Shown here piece after piece: positions 35,420 through 45,487 of a DNA stretch of 64,000 nucleotides. The notes under the pieces were generated by a model that saw nothing but the letters and a program-made list of their open reading frames with translations, was not told the origin of the DNA and made no database searches. This DNA is from Candidatus Gastranaerophilales bacterium (GTDB taxonomy: Bacteria > Cyanobacteriota > Vampirovibrionia > Gastranaerophilales > Gastranaerophilaceae): contig CALVFU010000003.1 in assembly GCA_944326905.1 (NCBI GenBank), positions 51,971 through 115,970 of the forward strand. The letters are read 5' to 3'. The position numbers and the translations under genes are program-made. Every line of letters starts with the position of its first letter. The first letter of the stretch is position 1.

Positions 35420-35911
35420 TTAAGCTTCTACATCAAGTGCAAATTTTTCAATATCTTCGACAGTTATGTTACGATTAATATTTTTCCACCATAAATTTTG
35501 ATAAACACTTTCTGGCATACAAATATCCCCAAGTGCATTACTTTGAAATCCATAAGGTTTAAACTCGTTTTCTTTAACAAATTTAGGTTTCATAAATAAT
35601 TCCTCTATAGATTTCACTAAAGGATACCCTACTTTTACAAGTTTTTCATCTTTTTCATTTAATATAAAATTATAAAAATCTGGATTATAAGGATCATCAT
35701 ATCTATTATGATTTGTTAATCTTAATTTTGTATCCGGAGCAATTGAATCAATATGTTTTAAGCTTGTATACAGTCTTGCAAGTTTTTCTTTTCTTTCTAA
35801 TTTAGGCATGTAGGATATTTCTGACATCACTTTCTATAAATCTGCCTTTGGAAATCTTGCTCCGAATTTAGTATTATAGCTAGTATAGTAGTTATTTTTT
35901 TGAATATTCAT
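35420..35911 (-). pseudogene. small gene interrupted by an in-frame amber codon
   Basis: ATG 35911 has a good AGAGGT ribosome site and reads 25 codons (MNIQKNNYYTSYNTKFG...) to TAG at 35836-35834. The same frame continues at once as GTG-ATG and stays open for 136 more codons to 35420. The second half lacks a good ribosome site, so the original gene was probably ~163 codons and is broken, or read through by suppression. The C-terminal part has a FKPYGFQSNALGD segment; no family recognised. The N-terminus has the signature seen on other lineage proteins. It follows the GNAT-like gene by 33 bases, probably one operon. Confidence 0.7.
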
Positions 35912-35944
35912 TTATTACCTCTTTCTTTATTATGTTGTTATTTT

Positions 35945-36862
35945 TTAATACAATATTGGTTGTTTTTTAATCATTTCAATCCACCGTTCAAGAGAGGCTT
36001 CATTCAAATACATATTCGGCGAAAAATCAACTAACGGAGCTCCACCATTTTTGTAATAATCATTCAAGAAGTGCTCTAATGTCGCTGCCCAGTTGATAAC
36101 GACTTTTTGGTCATTATTACGTTCAAGAAAGATATATTTTGAATTCTCGCGTGGAGATTTTTGATTTAAATTTGAAAATTCTTGTAAAATTTTTGTTGAA
36201 TCTTCAACAGGTCTTCGGGCAGGTGCAAGTCTATACCCCATTGAATAATGAAACGGGAATGAATTACCTTCAGCTACAATACAGACATTTCCCAGACCGT
36301 TTTGCAGCATTCTTTCCACTCTTATCTGGTGGAGACGTGTGCCTATTCCTCCATATTCTTTATTACCTGTAGCGTTCATATTGGATAGAACTTTTTCATA
36401 AAGTTCCCCATTAACAAATGCTGGTTCAAATTTAGGACTTATCATTTGACGTTTTTTGTCAATATAAAAATAAGTGTCACCCACAACCTTATAATTTTTG
36501 TTGCAGACATTTATTTCTCCGTCTGCATCCGCAACCATTATATAGAATTTTTCCATATTTGGAGTATCATTTGCAACTCCAGTAACAAAAGCTTTTACAG
36601 GTTTATTTGTCTTTTTATCAATCAGGGTTGTTATTTTTAAGCCACTTTCATCCTTATTCGTTTTCGGAGTAAATTCAGGTGAAAGGAGTTTTTTAAAGGT
36701 TTTAGAACTAATTCCTTGAAAATTCTCTTTTAATAGGCTAACTTCAACCGTATCTGCTACCGGCTGACGCACAAGGTCAACTTTTTTAAAGTTGAACATC
36801 TTTTTGGTCGCAGGGATAATAATATCTTTAAATATATTTGTCTTTATTCCGTTTATTTTCAT
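35945..36862 (-). CDS. GNAT-like acetyltransferase-fold protein
   Basis: 305 residues. The segment YGGIGTRLHQIRVERMLQNG (about 170-189) resembles GNAT motif A (acetyl-CoA pyrophosphate loop), and SFPFHYSMGYRLAP (about 201-214) resembles the following strand with the (Y/F)-x-x-x-G(F/Y) end. Residues 1-60 are a leader with the recurring N-terminal pattern MKINGIKTNIF. Substrate unknown. Upstream of the amber-broken gene in the same direction. Confidence 0.55.
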   Translation of the reverse strand: MKINGIKTNIFKDIIIPATKKMFNFKKVDLVRQPVADTVEVSLLKENFQGISSKTFKKLLSPEFTPKTNKDESGLKITTLIDKKTNKPVKAFVTGVANDTPNMEKFYIMVADADGEINVCNKNYKVVGDTYFYIDKKRQMISPKFEPAFVNGELYEKVLSNMNATGNKEYGGIGTRLHQIRVERMLQNGLGNVCIVAEGNSFPFHYSMGYRLAPARRPVEDSTKILQEFSNLNQKSPRENSKYIFLERNNDQKVVINWAATLEHFLNDYYKNGGAPLVDFSPNMYLNEASLERWIEMIKKQPILY

Positions 36863-36992
36863 ATTTGAATTCCTAATATCTTTTAAAACCTGTAAATATA
36901 TTTTTTGCCAGCTGTATTAATTTATTGAATAAAATAAAATGTACTAATGTTTAACAACAATTTTTAAGAAAAGAATGACAAGGCAAACTTAC

Positions 36993-37319
36993 TTAAAGTT
37001 GCCGTAAAAAATCAAACCATGTGGAACAAATAATCAAACCATGTGTTCTTTTACAATCAATATGTGTATACGTATCTTTTTCTTTGCTTATAAGCCCCAA
37101 TTCTTCACCAACTCTTCTATACATCTTTTCAAAAAAGGTCTTAACAGGATTTGGCTTTCCAATACTGCCGCGCTTTTCCATCAAATCAACCTGCTCTTTT
37201 AATGATAAATTTGCCAATTCATCTTTCGTTAATTTTGTAGATTTTGAAATATTAGCTAATGTCTCCTCACTAAGTTTAAATTTCAGCGGTTTAAACGGGG
37301 TAACTCGATTACATTTCAT
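36993..37319 (-). CDS. small basic protein, unknown
   Basis: 108 residues. N-terminus MKCNRVTPFKPLKFKLSEE, a Ser/Leu-rich helical middle (about 18-50) and a basic C-terminal half with two Cys and HID-CKRTHGL. No signal peptide. GAGG precedes ATG 37319; a TACAAT -10 is visible upstream. Divergent from the DUF2130 gene. No family recognised. Confidence 0.6.
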   Translation of the reverse strand: MKCNRVTPFKPLKFKLSEETLANISKSTKLTKDELANLSLKEQVDLMEKRGSIGKPNPVKTFFEKMYRRVGEELGLISKEKDTYTHIDCKRTHGLIICSTWFDFLRQL

Positions 37320-37400
37320 AATTCACCTCAAATCATTTTTATTGTAACATAAAAAATATAATTATAATATAACAATCAAGCTATCAAAAGGAGTTAAGCA

Positions 37401-38711
37401 ATGCAGGAAATAAAATGTCCTAAATGCGGTGAAGTGTTTAAAGTTGATGAATCAGGATATGCTGCAATAGTCAAACAAGTAAGAGACAAGGAGTTCTCAA
37501 AAGAAATTCAAGCTAGAGAATTGCAGTTTGAAGCAGAAAAAGAAAGTGCAATACAAGTTATTAAACTCAAAACAGAGCAAGAATATAACGAAAAAATAAA
37601 TAAAAAAGAAGCAGAAATTGCAGAACTAAAAGCTGAAATCACCACAGAACAGATTACTAAAAAAAATGCTATAAGCGAAACTATTACACAAAAAGATAAA
37701 GAAATAACAGAGCTTAAAAACAAACTTGCTGTTTTTGATAAGGATAAAGAATTAGAAATTAATAAACTTATTAATAAAATGAATACTGAATTAACAGAAA
37801 AAGAACACTGTATTACAAAATTAACCAATGAACAGGAATTATTTAAAAAAGAATTTCAAATAAAAGAGAATGCACTTAAAGAGCAATACGAAAGTGCTAT
37901 AAGATTTAAGGAGGAAGAAATAATCCGTCTAAAGGAATACAAGTCAAAAATGTCCACAAAGATGGTTGGTGAAAGTCTTGAGCAGCACTGTGAAACAGAG
38001 TTTAACCGTTTACGGGCAACCGGCTTTCAGAGAGCATACTTTGAAAAAGATAATGATGCAAAAAGCGGGAGCAAGGGAGATTATATCTATCGTGATTTTG
38101 ATAATGAAGGCGGAGAGTTTATTTCTATAATGTTTGAAATGAAAAATGAAACAGATACAACTTCTGCCAAAAAGAAAAATACTGACTTTTTAAAAGAACT
38201 AGATAAAGACAGAAAAGAGAAAAGTTGTGAGTACGCAGTACTAGTAACATTGCTGGAGCCTGAAAATGAGCTTTATAATACAGGGATTGTAGATGTTTCA
38301 CACTACTATCCTAAAATGTACATAATAAGACCGCAATTTTTTATTCCAATAATTACTTTACTCAGAAATGCAGCACTAAATTCTTTAGAATACAAAAAAG
38401 AACTTGCTGTTATTAAATCACAAAACATAGATATATCAAACTTTGAAGCAGAGATGAATGATTTTAAAGAAAAGTTTTCAAGGAATTATGAACTGGCAAG
38501 CAGAAAATTTAAAACCGCAATAGAAGAAATTGATAAAACAATTGACCATTTGCAAAAGACAAAAGAAGCACTTTTATCTTCAGAAAATAACCTGCGCCTT
38601 GCGAACAATAAAGCAGAGGATTTAAGTATAAAACGCTTAACCAAAAACAATCCTACAATGGAAGCGAAATTTGCTGCACTTAAAAGTTCAAGAAATAAAA
38701 AGAACAATTAA
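37401..38711 (+). CDS. DUF2130 coiled-coil protein
   Basis: 436 residues. An N-terminal zinc-ribbon-like start ([10 protein letters not shown]), long coiled coil (about 35-190), then a globular domain with [24 protein letters not shown] and [11 protein letters not shown], and a second coiled coil (about 345-415). DUF2130 proteins carry a nuclease-like core (the D..E.K arrangement KGDYIYRD... MFEMKNE fits PD-(D/E)xK). Role unknown; RmuC-like comparison is only by layout. AAGGAG precedes ATG 37401. A glycosyltransferase follows in the same direction. Confidence 0.85.
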   Translation: MQEIKCPKCGEVFKVDESGYAAIVKQVRDKEFSKEIQARELQFEAEKESAIQVIKLKTEQEYNEKINKKEAEIAELKAEITTEQITKKNAISETITQKDKEITELKNKLAVFDKDKELEINKLINKMNTELTEKEHCITKLTNEQELFKKEFQIKENALKEQYESAIRFKEEEIIRLKEYKSKMSTKMVGESLEQHCETEFNRLRATGFQRAYFEKDNDAKSGSKGDYIYRDFDNEGGEFISIMFEMKNETDTTSAKKKNTDFLKELDKDRKEKSCEYAVLVTLLEPENELYNTGIVDVSHYYPKMYIIRPQFFIPIITLLRNAALNSLEYKKELAVIKSQNIDISNFEAEMNDFKEKFSRNYELASRKFKTAIEEIDKTIDHLQKTKEALLSSENNLRLANNKAEDLSIKRLTKNNPTMEAKFAALKSSRNKKNN

Positions 38712-38743
38712 AATTTTATTAGAATTATAGAAGGATTTAGATA

Positions 38744-39685
38744 ATGAAGAAGCCCGTATTATTGATAGTTTTTAACCGTCCGGACACCACAAAGAGAGTT
38801 TTTGAAGCAATAAAGAAGGCAAAACCGCCAAAGTTATTTATTAGCTCTGATGGTGCAAGAAACGAGCGTAAAGGAGAAGTCTGGCTTGTAAATGAAGTAA
38901 GGAATTATGTTTTGTCCAATATTGACTGGAAGTGCGAAGTAAAAACAAAATTTAATGAGACTAATTTAGGGTGTGGCAAGGCAATTCACGAAGCAATTTC
39001 ATGGTTCTTTAATAATGTAGATGACGGTATAATTATAGAAGACGATTGTCTGCCATCAGCTTCATTTTTTACATATTGTGAAGAATTGCTGGATTATTAT
39101 AGAGATAATAAGAATATATGGAATATCGGCGGTTACAATAGTATTAATGTAAAATCACTTAAAGAAAGCTACTATTTTACTAATATACCAATCTGCTGGG
39201 GCTGGGCAACTTGGGCTGACCGATGGAAACAATATAAATTTGATTTAACTGATTATGATGAAAACTATATTAAGTCAAACATTAAAAATATTACTTATCA
39301 GTCATATTGGCTCAATATCCTCAAAACAATGCAAGAAGGCAAGATTGATACATGGGATTACCAATGGGTATTTACTATTCTTAAGAATAACGGGCTTTGT
39401 ATTTCTCCTAAGATGAACCTGATTTGCAATATCGGAAATCTTGGTGTACACTATGACGGCAGCAACAACCCTCTGTTAAATACTAAAACCTATAACTTTG
39501 ATAATATTATTCACCCTAAGGAAATCAAACTAAGCAAACGAATACTATCGGATTTATATAAAATACAGTACAAATTAAAAGATAGATTTTTATATAACAA
39601 AATCATGGTTTGCAATAAACGTACAAAAATTTTCTTAAAGCTATTTAAGCACGATTATGAGGTGAAAGTAAAAAATCAGAAATAA
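38744..39685 (+). CDS. glycosyltransferase (HlpA-like, GT-A fold)
   Basis: 313 residues. It opens with PVLLIVFNRPDTTKRVFEAI, then ISSDGARNER, EDDCLPS (the DxD-type metal site, about 109-115), and WGWATWADRWKQYKFD, typical of proteins annotated as hemolytic protein HlpA-like or nucleotide-diphospho-sugar transferases. It probably adds a sugar to a surface polysaccharide or glycoprotein. No signal peptide. AAGGA precedes ATG. It is not in a polysaccharide cluster here. Confidence 0.8.
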   Translation: MKKPVLLIVFNRPDTTKRVFEAIKKAKPPKLFISSDGARNERKGEVWLVNEVRNYVLSNIDWKCEVKTKFNETNLGCGKAIHEAISWFFNNVDDGIIIEDDCLPSASFFTYCEELLDYYRDNKNIWNIGGYNSINVKSLKESYYFTNIPICWGWATWADRWKQYKFDLTDYDENYIKSNIKNITYQSYWLNILKTMQEGKIDTWDYQWVFTILKNNGLCISPKMNLICNIGNLGVHYDGSNNPLLNTKTYNFDNIIHPKEIKLSKRILSDLYKIQYKLKDRFLYNKIMVCNKRTKIFLKLFKHDYEVKVKNQK

Positions 39686-39754
39686 GAACTTATTCCTGAT
39701 TATCTTTACAACCTGAGATATCCAAGCAGATTATCATATGAAACTCGTAAACTA

Positions 39755-40561
39755 TTAATAATACAGATTAACATCTTCCCGCAGTTTTATAACAAACTCT
39801 TCGCCAGCAGGAATGGAAACATGACCGCCTTTAGAGAAGAGAGCAAATAATGGAGATGCCAGTGTATTTAATCCTAATACGACTGTACCATAGCAAAATG
39901 GAAACGGCGACAGAACTATTGTTGCACCATCTTTTCCAAGGTTAGCTGTAAGAGTTAGCATTCTATCAAACAAGCGTCTACCAAACCCCGTTTTATTCCA
40001 AAGAGTTTTCCAGTATGTTCTTTTACCTTTTATGTTGTTTAAAAATATTTTTTTACCATCAGCTCTTGTTATATATCCATCAATTTGTGTCACTGAATTA
40101 TTCAAAACTATTGAATGAACTTTCAAAACGACCAGCCCGCCGTTACAAGTTATCTGCGGCTGATGAGAGTCTTCCACTTCAGCATAAAATTTAGTTCCAG
40201 CAGGGATTGTAATACCTTTTGCATAAACTTGCTTATTCGTGTGAAACGTTACCTTAGTACCTTTTCTTAACCAATCACTTATTTTATTATCACTTACAAC
40301 AGAAAACTTTGTTCCTTTTTTTATTTTTCCTCTATATGCTGCAGGAGTTAGTTTTTGCTTAATTGTTTCTGTTGTGTCCGGCTTCACCTTTACCTGTTCT
40401 TTTTGTAAAAAATAAGGCAGCGGCGGCAAGTTTTCGTCTATCAGTTCATTTGAATTGTAATTCTTTCGTATTTCGTCATCTACCGTAGTATCAATATCTA
40501 ATGCAAAAATTACGGAAGTTGTTAGCAAAAATACAAATATTGTAGAAAAAATCCTCTTCAT
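39755..40561 (-). CDS. secreted beta-rich protein, unknown
   Basis: 268 residues with a signal peptide (MKRIFSTIFVFLLTTSVIFA). The mature part alternates GT-K motifs (GTKFSVVSDN, GTKVTFHTN, IPAGTKFYAEVED, IPAGEEFVIKLREDV), a pattern like VirB10/TrbI-type or other beta-barrel periplasmic domains, with a hydrophobic stretch near 215-240. No family named. TATAAT sits 6 bases before ATG 40561, so the mRNA is predicted leaderless. Confidence 0.75.
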   Translation of the reverse strand: MKRIFSTIFVFLLTTSVIFALDIDTTVDDEIRKNYNSNELIDENLPPLPYFLQKEQVKVKPDTTETIKQKLTPAAYRGKIKKGTKFSVVSDNKISDWLRKGTKVTFHTNKQVYAKGITIPAGTKFYAEVEDSHQPQITCNGGLVVLKVHSIVLNNSVTQIDGYITRADGKKIFLNNIKGKRTYWKTLWNKTGFGRRLFDRMLTLTANLGKDGATIVLSPFPFCYGTVVLGLNTLASPLFALFSKGGHVSIPAGEEFVIKLREDVNLYY

Positions 40562-40573
40562 ATTTCGATTATA
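40561..40573 (-). promoter_or_regulatory. leaderless extended -10 promoter
   Basis: TGA-TATAAT (-10 at 40573-40568), 6 bases, ATG 40561. Confidence 0.65.
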
Positions 40574-40665
40574 TCATTTATAAAGTTCACTGTAATCAGA
40601 TACTCAATTGATTAATTATTATAAAATTATTGTACTTTCTGATTTACTTTAAAAAATATAGCTGT

Positions 40666-40680
40666 TAAAATAATAGCGTG
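40666..40680 (+). promoter_or_regulatory. leaderless extended -10 promoter of the histidine kinase
   Basis: TGT-TAAAAT (40666-40671), 6 bases, GTG start at 40678. No Shine-Dalgarno. Confidence 0.6.
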
Positions 40681-41967
40681 CTTATTGGAATTATAAAATA
40701 CACTATATATTTCTTACTTCTCTTTTTATGCAGTGCAGGAATTATATTTTTCAAAAAGAAAAACTCAAAAACAGAAGAAAAACTGCATTTACTAAAAAAC
40801 TACTGCCAAGCGGTTGAGATGACTCTAAATTCTGTCCGATACGGCAACTTGGCTAAAAAGCTCGATATGGAGCTATATCCAGAATACAAAGCATTAACAC
40901 GCACGATTAATCGAATGATTGAAACACTAAATGATCGTGAACAAATGCTCTTCGAATCACAAACAGAATTGAGGAACCAAAACAAATTTTTACAAGCTTC
41001 GATTAATTCATTATCGGATGGAATAGCTATTATTGATAAAGAAGGCATAATTATAAACGCATCAAACAATATTTATAAGTGGTTTAATATTGAAGTTATA
41101 CGAGGTAAAAATATTCTGGAATTTATAAACCTGCTTGACGATAAAAACTTACTTGAACTAAAAAATAATGAAATATCTTTAAAGCATAATACAGAGCTAA
41201 GTTTTGTAGCAGATTGCAACAAATTAGAATTAGAAGATAAAAAAGAGCGTTTTGTACTTGTAATAAAAAATATTTCGGACCAAAAAGAAATTGAAACATT
41301 AAAAGAAGACTTTGTAGCGACATTAACACATGATTTAAAAGTTCCAATTATTGCAGAAGCAAATATGCTTGATTTATTTTTATCAGAAAAATTTGGAGAA
41401 ATAAGCGACAAACAAAGAGTTGCGCTTAATAATATGAAGGCTTCAAATAATGAATTAATTAACTTAGTCCAAATTGTACTTGAGACATACAAGGTTAACG
41501 CCTCCGGGCTTTCGCTATATTATGAAAACTTTGAACTTGTTAGCTTTTTACAAAAAATCATAGATGAAATGCAGCCGGTAGCCATGCACACTGATAATAA
41601 GATTTATTTGGAAGCTGACGCTGAAATATTAATATCAGCAGATATAACACAGCTTAAACGTGTAATTAAAAATCTTATCCATAACGCAATTTCCTATGGA
41701 ACAGCGGGTACAAATATCGAGATTAAGGTATATAGCGGCAGTGAGAATATTAATATTACAGTAAAAGATTATGGCAAAGGTCTCCAACAAGATGAAATAC
41801 AGAAAATTTTTCAAAAGTATTATTCAACAGCAAAAAAATTCAGACGAACAGGAACCGGTCTAGGCTTATACTTATCGCAGCAAATAATAAAAGCACACAA
41901 TGGCACACTAGATGTTAAAAGCGAGCCTGGTAAATATACAGAATTTTGTATAACTCTGCCTAAATAA
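40678..41967 (+). CDS. orphan sensor histidine kinase
   Basis: 429 residues, GTG start. One N-terminal membrane helix (about 5-22), a linker, a PAS-like domain (about 100-190), HisKA with phospho-acceptor His218 in LTHDLKVP, and HATPase_c with N-box (IKNLIHNAISYG), DYGKGL and GTGLGLYLSQ. Complete and likely active. No response regulator adjoins it, so the partner is elsewhere. The signal is unknown. Confidence 0.92.
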   Translation: MLIGIIKYTIYFLLLFLCSAGIIFFKKKNSKTEEKLHLLKNYCQAVEMTLNSVRYGNLAKKLDMELYPEYKALTRTINRMIETLNDREQMLFESQTELRNQNKFLQASINSLSDGIAIIDKEGIIINASNNIYKWFNIEVIRGKNILEFINLLDDKNLLELKNNEISLKHNTELSFVADCNKLELEDKKERFVLVIKNISDQKEIETLKEDFVATLTHDLKVPIIAEANMLDLFLSEKFGEISDKQRVALNNMKASNNELINLVQIVLETYKVNASGLSLYYENFELVSFLQKIIDEMQPVAMHTDNKIYLEADAEILISADITQLKRVIKNLIHNAISYGTAGTNIEIKVYSGSENINITVKDYGKGLQQDEIQKIFQKYYSTAKKFRRTGTGLGLYLSQQIIKAHNGTLDVKSEPGKYTEFCITLPK

Positions 41968-41981
41968 TAAATAATTCAAAT

Positions 41982-42536
41982 CTAGTTTTCGTCATTTGAC
42001 AGATATTTATAATCCATCATGCTACCGTCATACTCCGGCAAGTCATCAGTGTATAGAGACATTTGGCTGATATTTCTATTTAAGTCTTCAACCTTTTGCT
42101 GGTAAAGATCAGACTGAATATTGTAGGATTGAATTTCAGCTGTTGTAACGCGATTATCATTATTTGCATCAATTTCATCGAAATGTGCCATGACAGTTTC
42201 CTGTAAAGATGACGAAAGACCTGCTGTGGTGCCCAATGTTGCAATCTGCTCTCTTGTAAGCCCTTGAGCAGATATATTATTCATATAAGATTGAATATCT
42301 GATGCAGATAATACCCCGTCATTATCTTTATCTATACTTGAAAAATTTGTCATCATATAAGAGGCAAACGTCGCACCGTAATTATTTGCAAGAACAGTAG
42401 AATTACTCATTGCAGAAGTTAAATTTTCTAAAGTAAGCCCTTCTTCCTTATAGAGTCCCGTTAAAAAGTTATAGGAGTTGGCAAGCCCCGAATTAACTGC
42501 TGTATAAAGTGAAGTGCCGTTTAAATATTTAGACAT
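41982..42536 (-). CDS. EF-hand protein
   Basis: 184 residues without signal peptide. Two EF-hand loops: residues 69-80 (DKDNDGVLSASD) and 123-134 (DANNDNRVTTAE), each with the 1-3-5-12 acidic pattern except Asn/Arg changes in the second. The N-terminal ~60 residues are helical. Likely binds calcium; function unknown. A sigma-70-type promoter (TTGCTT, 17 bases, TATTAT) and AAGGAG precede ATG 42536. Convergent with the histidine kinase. Confidence 0.82.
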   Translation of the reverse strand: MSKYLNGTSLYTAVNSGLANSYNFLTGLYKEEGLTLENLTSAMSNSTVLANNYGATFASYMMTNFSSIDKDNDGVLSASDIQSYMNNISAQGLTREQIATLGTTAGLSSSLQETVMAHFDEIDANNDNRVTTAEIQSYNIQSDLYQQKVEDLNRNISQMSLYTDDLPEYDGSMMDYKYLSNDEN

Positions 42537-42677
42537 AATCGCTCCTTATAGTTATACATATAATAGCAGTTTAATAGTATTTAAGCAAAAATCAACCCTT
42601 CAAATAAATTATTTTTATATTTTAAATCTGTATGCTACTAAAACAGCATCAAAGTATCAGATTTTAGTATTTTATTG

Positions 42678-42693
42678 TATAATAGTATTAATG
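42678..42693 (+). promoter_or_regulatory. leaderless (0-1 nt) promoter
   Basis: TATAAT (42678-42683), 7 bases, ATG 42691. Confidence 0.55.
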
Positions 42694-43377
42694 GTAAAAA
42701 TAATTACAAAAGAAAATGTTCATAAATTTGCGCATGCTGCATATTTAATATACCGATTTCAGGAGTTATTTACAAGAATAGTTGAAGTTAATAATCCTAA
42801 GCTTTATCCTTGCGTGTATGCAACATGGCACGCACATCAATGCTGTGTTCACGGTATAGAGGACAAAAACAACTTAAACATACTTATAAGCCGTTCAAAA
42901 GACGGTGATATCGTGGCACATATATGCGAGAATTGGGGCTTTAGAGTTATCCGGGGTTCCGCCGGTAAAAGAGGAGGAACTACATCAATGATGCAAATGA
43001 TATCAGAGCTCAAAGAAAATCGTTGCTGCGCCATTATGGTTGATGGACCAAACGGTCCGCCAAAGATAGTAAAAGAAGGAGTCATAAAAACCGCAAAACT
43101 AGGAGGCGCGCCAATTGTTCCTGTTGTATGGTATTCAGAAGATATAACCTGGCTAAAATTCAAATCCTGGGATGGGTTTAGAATGCCTTTTCTATATTGC
43201 AGACTGCTAAACCTTTATGGCAAACCAATTTATATTAATTCAGATAATACCCCTGAACAAGATGAAGAATGCAGGCTAAAGGTTCAAAATGCTTTGCTTG
43301 AATTAGAAAAACAAGCACCTGAAATTTATAAGGATTTAAAGAAAAAACGGGCATGGAAACTACTAAAATTAAAATAG
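42691..43377 (+). CDS. DUF374-type lysophospholipid acyltransferase-like protein
   Basis: 228 residues from ATG 42691; the frame opens 177 bases earlier, but TATAAT at 42678 and the family N-terminus argue for this start. VYATWHAHQCCV stands for the TWHxxxL motif of DUF374; SRSKDGDIVAHICENWGFRVIRGSAGKRG and MVDGPNGPP are typical. DUF374 proteins are relatives of LpxL-type acyltransferases and probably act on lipid A or a similar lipid at the inner membrane. It overlaps the amidase gene by 25 bases. Confidence 0.83.
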   Translation: MVKIITKENVHKFAHAAYLIYRFQELFTRIVEVNNPKLYPCVYATWHAHQCCVHGIEDKNNLNILISRSKDGDIVAHICENWGFRVIRGSAGKRGGTTSMMQMISELKENRCCAIMVDGPNGPPKIVKEGVIKTAKLGGAPIVPVVWYSEDITWLKFKSWDGFRMPFLYCRLLNLYGKPIYINSDNTPEQDEECRLKVQNALLELEKQAPEIYKDLKKKRAWKLLKLK

Positions 43378-44171
43378 CAGCATTGCAAATGGCAGCAGAA
43401 ATCGGCAAGATTAAGGCTAATCATCAAAAACTTATTAAGCTGCTTGAACGAAATGTAAAAGATAATGACCTTGATTTGCTTATTTTGCCGGAAGTTTGGA
43501 CTGTCGGCTGGGAGTGCAGCAAGTTTATTAATTCAGCTGAAGAAACAAATAGCTCTGAAACAATTGAACTGCTTTCCTCTATTGCAAAAAAGTATTCAAC
43601 ATACGTATTGGGCGGAAGCTTTATAGAAAAAGAATACAAAAATTATTATAATACCTGCCCCGTAATCTCTCCTGACGGTAATCTGATTGCAAAATACAGA
43701 AAAAACCATTTATTTTCATACTACGGCTGCGAAGAGGGCTGTTATGTCAAAGCGGGGGATAATCCTGTTATTGTTAATATTAAAGGTTTAAAAACAGGCT
43801 TAACCATTTGTTATGACATTCGATTTCCTGAAATCTACCGCGCATACCGTAAAGCCGGAGCCGATTTAATTGTAAATATGGCAGCTTGGCCAATGAATAG
43901 AGCAAATCACTGGTTAGCCTTGACCAGAGCTCGCGCAGTAGAAAATCAAGTGTTTTTTGCAGCTATTACTCAATCCGGCAGACTCTCTGACGGCTCTCTT
44001 AATCTTGGTCACTCAATTATATATGATTATAACGGAGAAATCCTTGATGAAATAAAAACTGGTGAAGGTATGATTTTTGCAGAAATATCTACCGCACCTA
44101 TGTACAAATTTAGAGAAAAATGCACTGTTTTGAATGATATTCATAAGAATTATGAGGTTTATATATGTTAA
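43353..44171 (+). CDS. carbon-nitrogen hydrolase (nitrilase superfamily, omega-amidase-like)
   Basis: 272 residues, full length. Catalytic triad Glu47 (LPEVW), Lys117 (YRKNHL), Cys153 (TICYDIRFPE). The Asp after Cys and RARAVENQ match the omega-amidase/Nit branch that deaminates alpha-ketoglutaramate or deaminated glutathione. It overlaps both neighbours (25 bases upstream, 7 downstream), so it belongs to one operon. Confidence 0.9.
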   Translation: METTKIKIAALQMAAEIGKIKANHQKLIKLLERNVKDNDLDLLILPEVWTVGWECSKFINSAEETNSSETIELLSSIAKKYSTYVLGGSFIEKEYKNYYNTCPVISPDGNLIAKYRKNHLFSYYGCEEGCYVKAGDNPVIVNIKGLKTGLTICYDIRFPEIYRAYRKAGADLIVNMAAWPMNRANHWLALTRARAVENQVFFAAITQSGRLSDGSLNLGHSIIYDYNGEILDEIKTGEGMIFAEISTAPMYKFREKCTVLNDIHKNYEVYIC

Positions 44172-45487
44172 AAAAAATCCTGATTATAATTTTTTCCTGC
44201 TCATTACTTTCAGCCTTCGCTGCAGATGCTGATTTTAATAAAGTTATTAACGAATCAAATATAAAAAAGTCTGACATTTCAATATCCATTGTTGATTTAC
44301 AAACAGGAAAAGAAGTATATCAGCTTCACTCTAAGCGTCATTTTTATCCGGGCTCTGTGTTAAAGCTTATAACATATAAAACCGCCGAGTATGTTCTTGG
44401 AAGCGATTACAGATTTAAAACTTCATTGTACAAAAACTCAAACAATGAGTACTTAATAAAACTTGGAGCAGACCCACTGTTGACAGGTGAAAATTTAAAA
44501 ACGCTGGCTACAAAAATCCAGCCGGATGCTAAAGCTATATATATAGATGACAGTATTATTGATAATGAAGAATGGGGCGACGGCTGGAATAAAGAAGAGA
44601 ATCTAAATCCTGCATTTGCGAGATTTAGTGCGTATAATCTTGACGGTAATATTGTAAAAGTTTCCTTTCTACCAACAAAGGAAGGTACTCCCGCATCTAT
44701 TTCTCAAGAAAAATTCTATCCGCTCTCATTCATAAACGAAATAATTACAGGAGATAAAAACGAAATACTTCTCACAAGGAAAGATTATATTGCTCCTGAT
44801 ATGATTATAGCTTCAGGAACAGTAGATACCCTTATTACACGTCACATCCCCGTTACCAACACTAAGAGATATTTCAAATTATCACTAGAACGAATTTTAA
44901 ACGAAGAAAAAATAGACTATTCAGGAATATATCCATTTAAAAAAGTAACACCCGATTTTACAGAAATTGCAATTATATCCCACGGGATGAACGATATACA
45001 AAAAGCAATCCTAAAAGAAAACAACAATATAGCTTCTGAGAGTATGTTTAAAGTTGCAGCCTCGAAAAGAGCAAAAAATGGAGTAGGGACATTTGAAGGC
45101 GGACTTGCAATTCTTATGGATTATTGTAACAGCATAAAGCTTAAGACAGACGGTATAAAAATTGCAGATGCCAGCGGATTAAGCGAAGATAATTTATTAA
45201 CTGCTGATTTTACAGCTCAATTTCTTGCAAATCCTGCAAACGCCGATTTAAAAGCACTTTTGCCTACTCCAGGAGAAGGTACTCTTACCAATAGAATGAA
45301 CTATATGACAGGAAAATTATTTGCAAAATCAGGTTTAATTCAGACAAATTCAATTGCAGGTTATGTTGATACCCTTAACGGCAGCACATACGCCTTCTGT
45401 ATTTTAATTAATGATAAAGATGCCAAAAACTCAGATAAAAAAATGCTGGAAGAGTATCTTATACGTGAAATATTTACTAAACTGTAA
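44165..45487 (+). CDS. dacB: D-alanyl-D-alanine carboxypeptidase / endopeptidase (PBP4, S13-like)
   Basis: 440 residues with a signal peptide (about 1-20). SxxK motif with Ser64 and Lys67 in YPGSVLKL. The third motif is KSG in LFAKSGLIQTNSIAGYV, and DASGLSEDN is typical of S13 enzymes. The second motif, normally SxN, appears as ENN near residue 285 (LKENNNIASESM), so its Ser seems replaced. It trims or cleaves peptidoglycan cross-links in the periplasm. Convergent with the next gene with an 11-base overlap. Confidence 0.85.
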   Translation: MLKKILIIIFSCSLLSAFAADADFNKVINESNIKKSDISISIVDLQTGKEVYQLHSKRHFYPGSVLKLITYKTAEYVLGSDYRFKTSLYKNSNNEYLIKLGADPLLTGENLKTLATKIQPDAKAIYIDDSIIDNEEWGDGWNKEENLNPAFARFSAYNLDGNIVKVSFLPTKEGTPASISQEKFYPLSFINEIITGDKNEILLTRKDYIAPDMIIASGTVDTLITRHIPVTNTKRYFKLSLERILNEEKIDYSGIYPFKKVTPDFTEIAIISHGMNDIQKAILKENNNIASESMFKVAASKRAKNGVGTFEGGLAILMDYCNSIKLKTDGIKIADASGLSEDNLLTADFTAQFLANPANADLKALLPTPGEGTLTNRMNYMTGKLFAKSGLIQTNSIAGYVDTLNGSTYAFCILINDKDAKNSDKKMLEEYLIREIFTKL

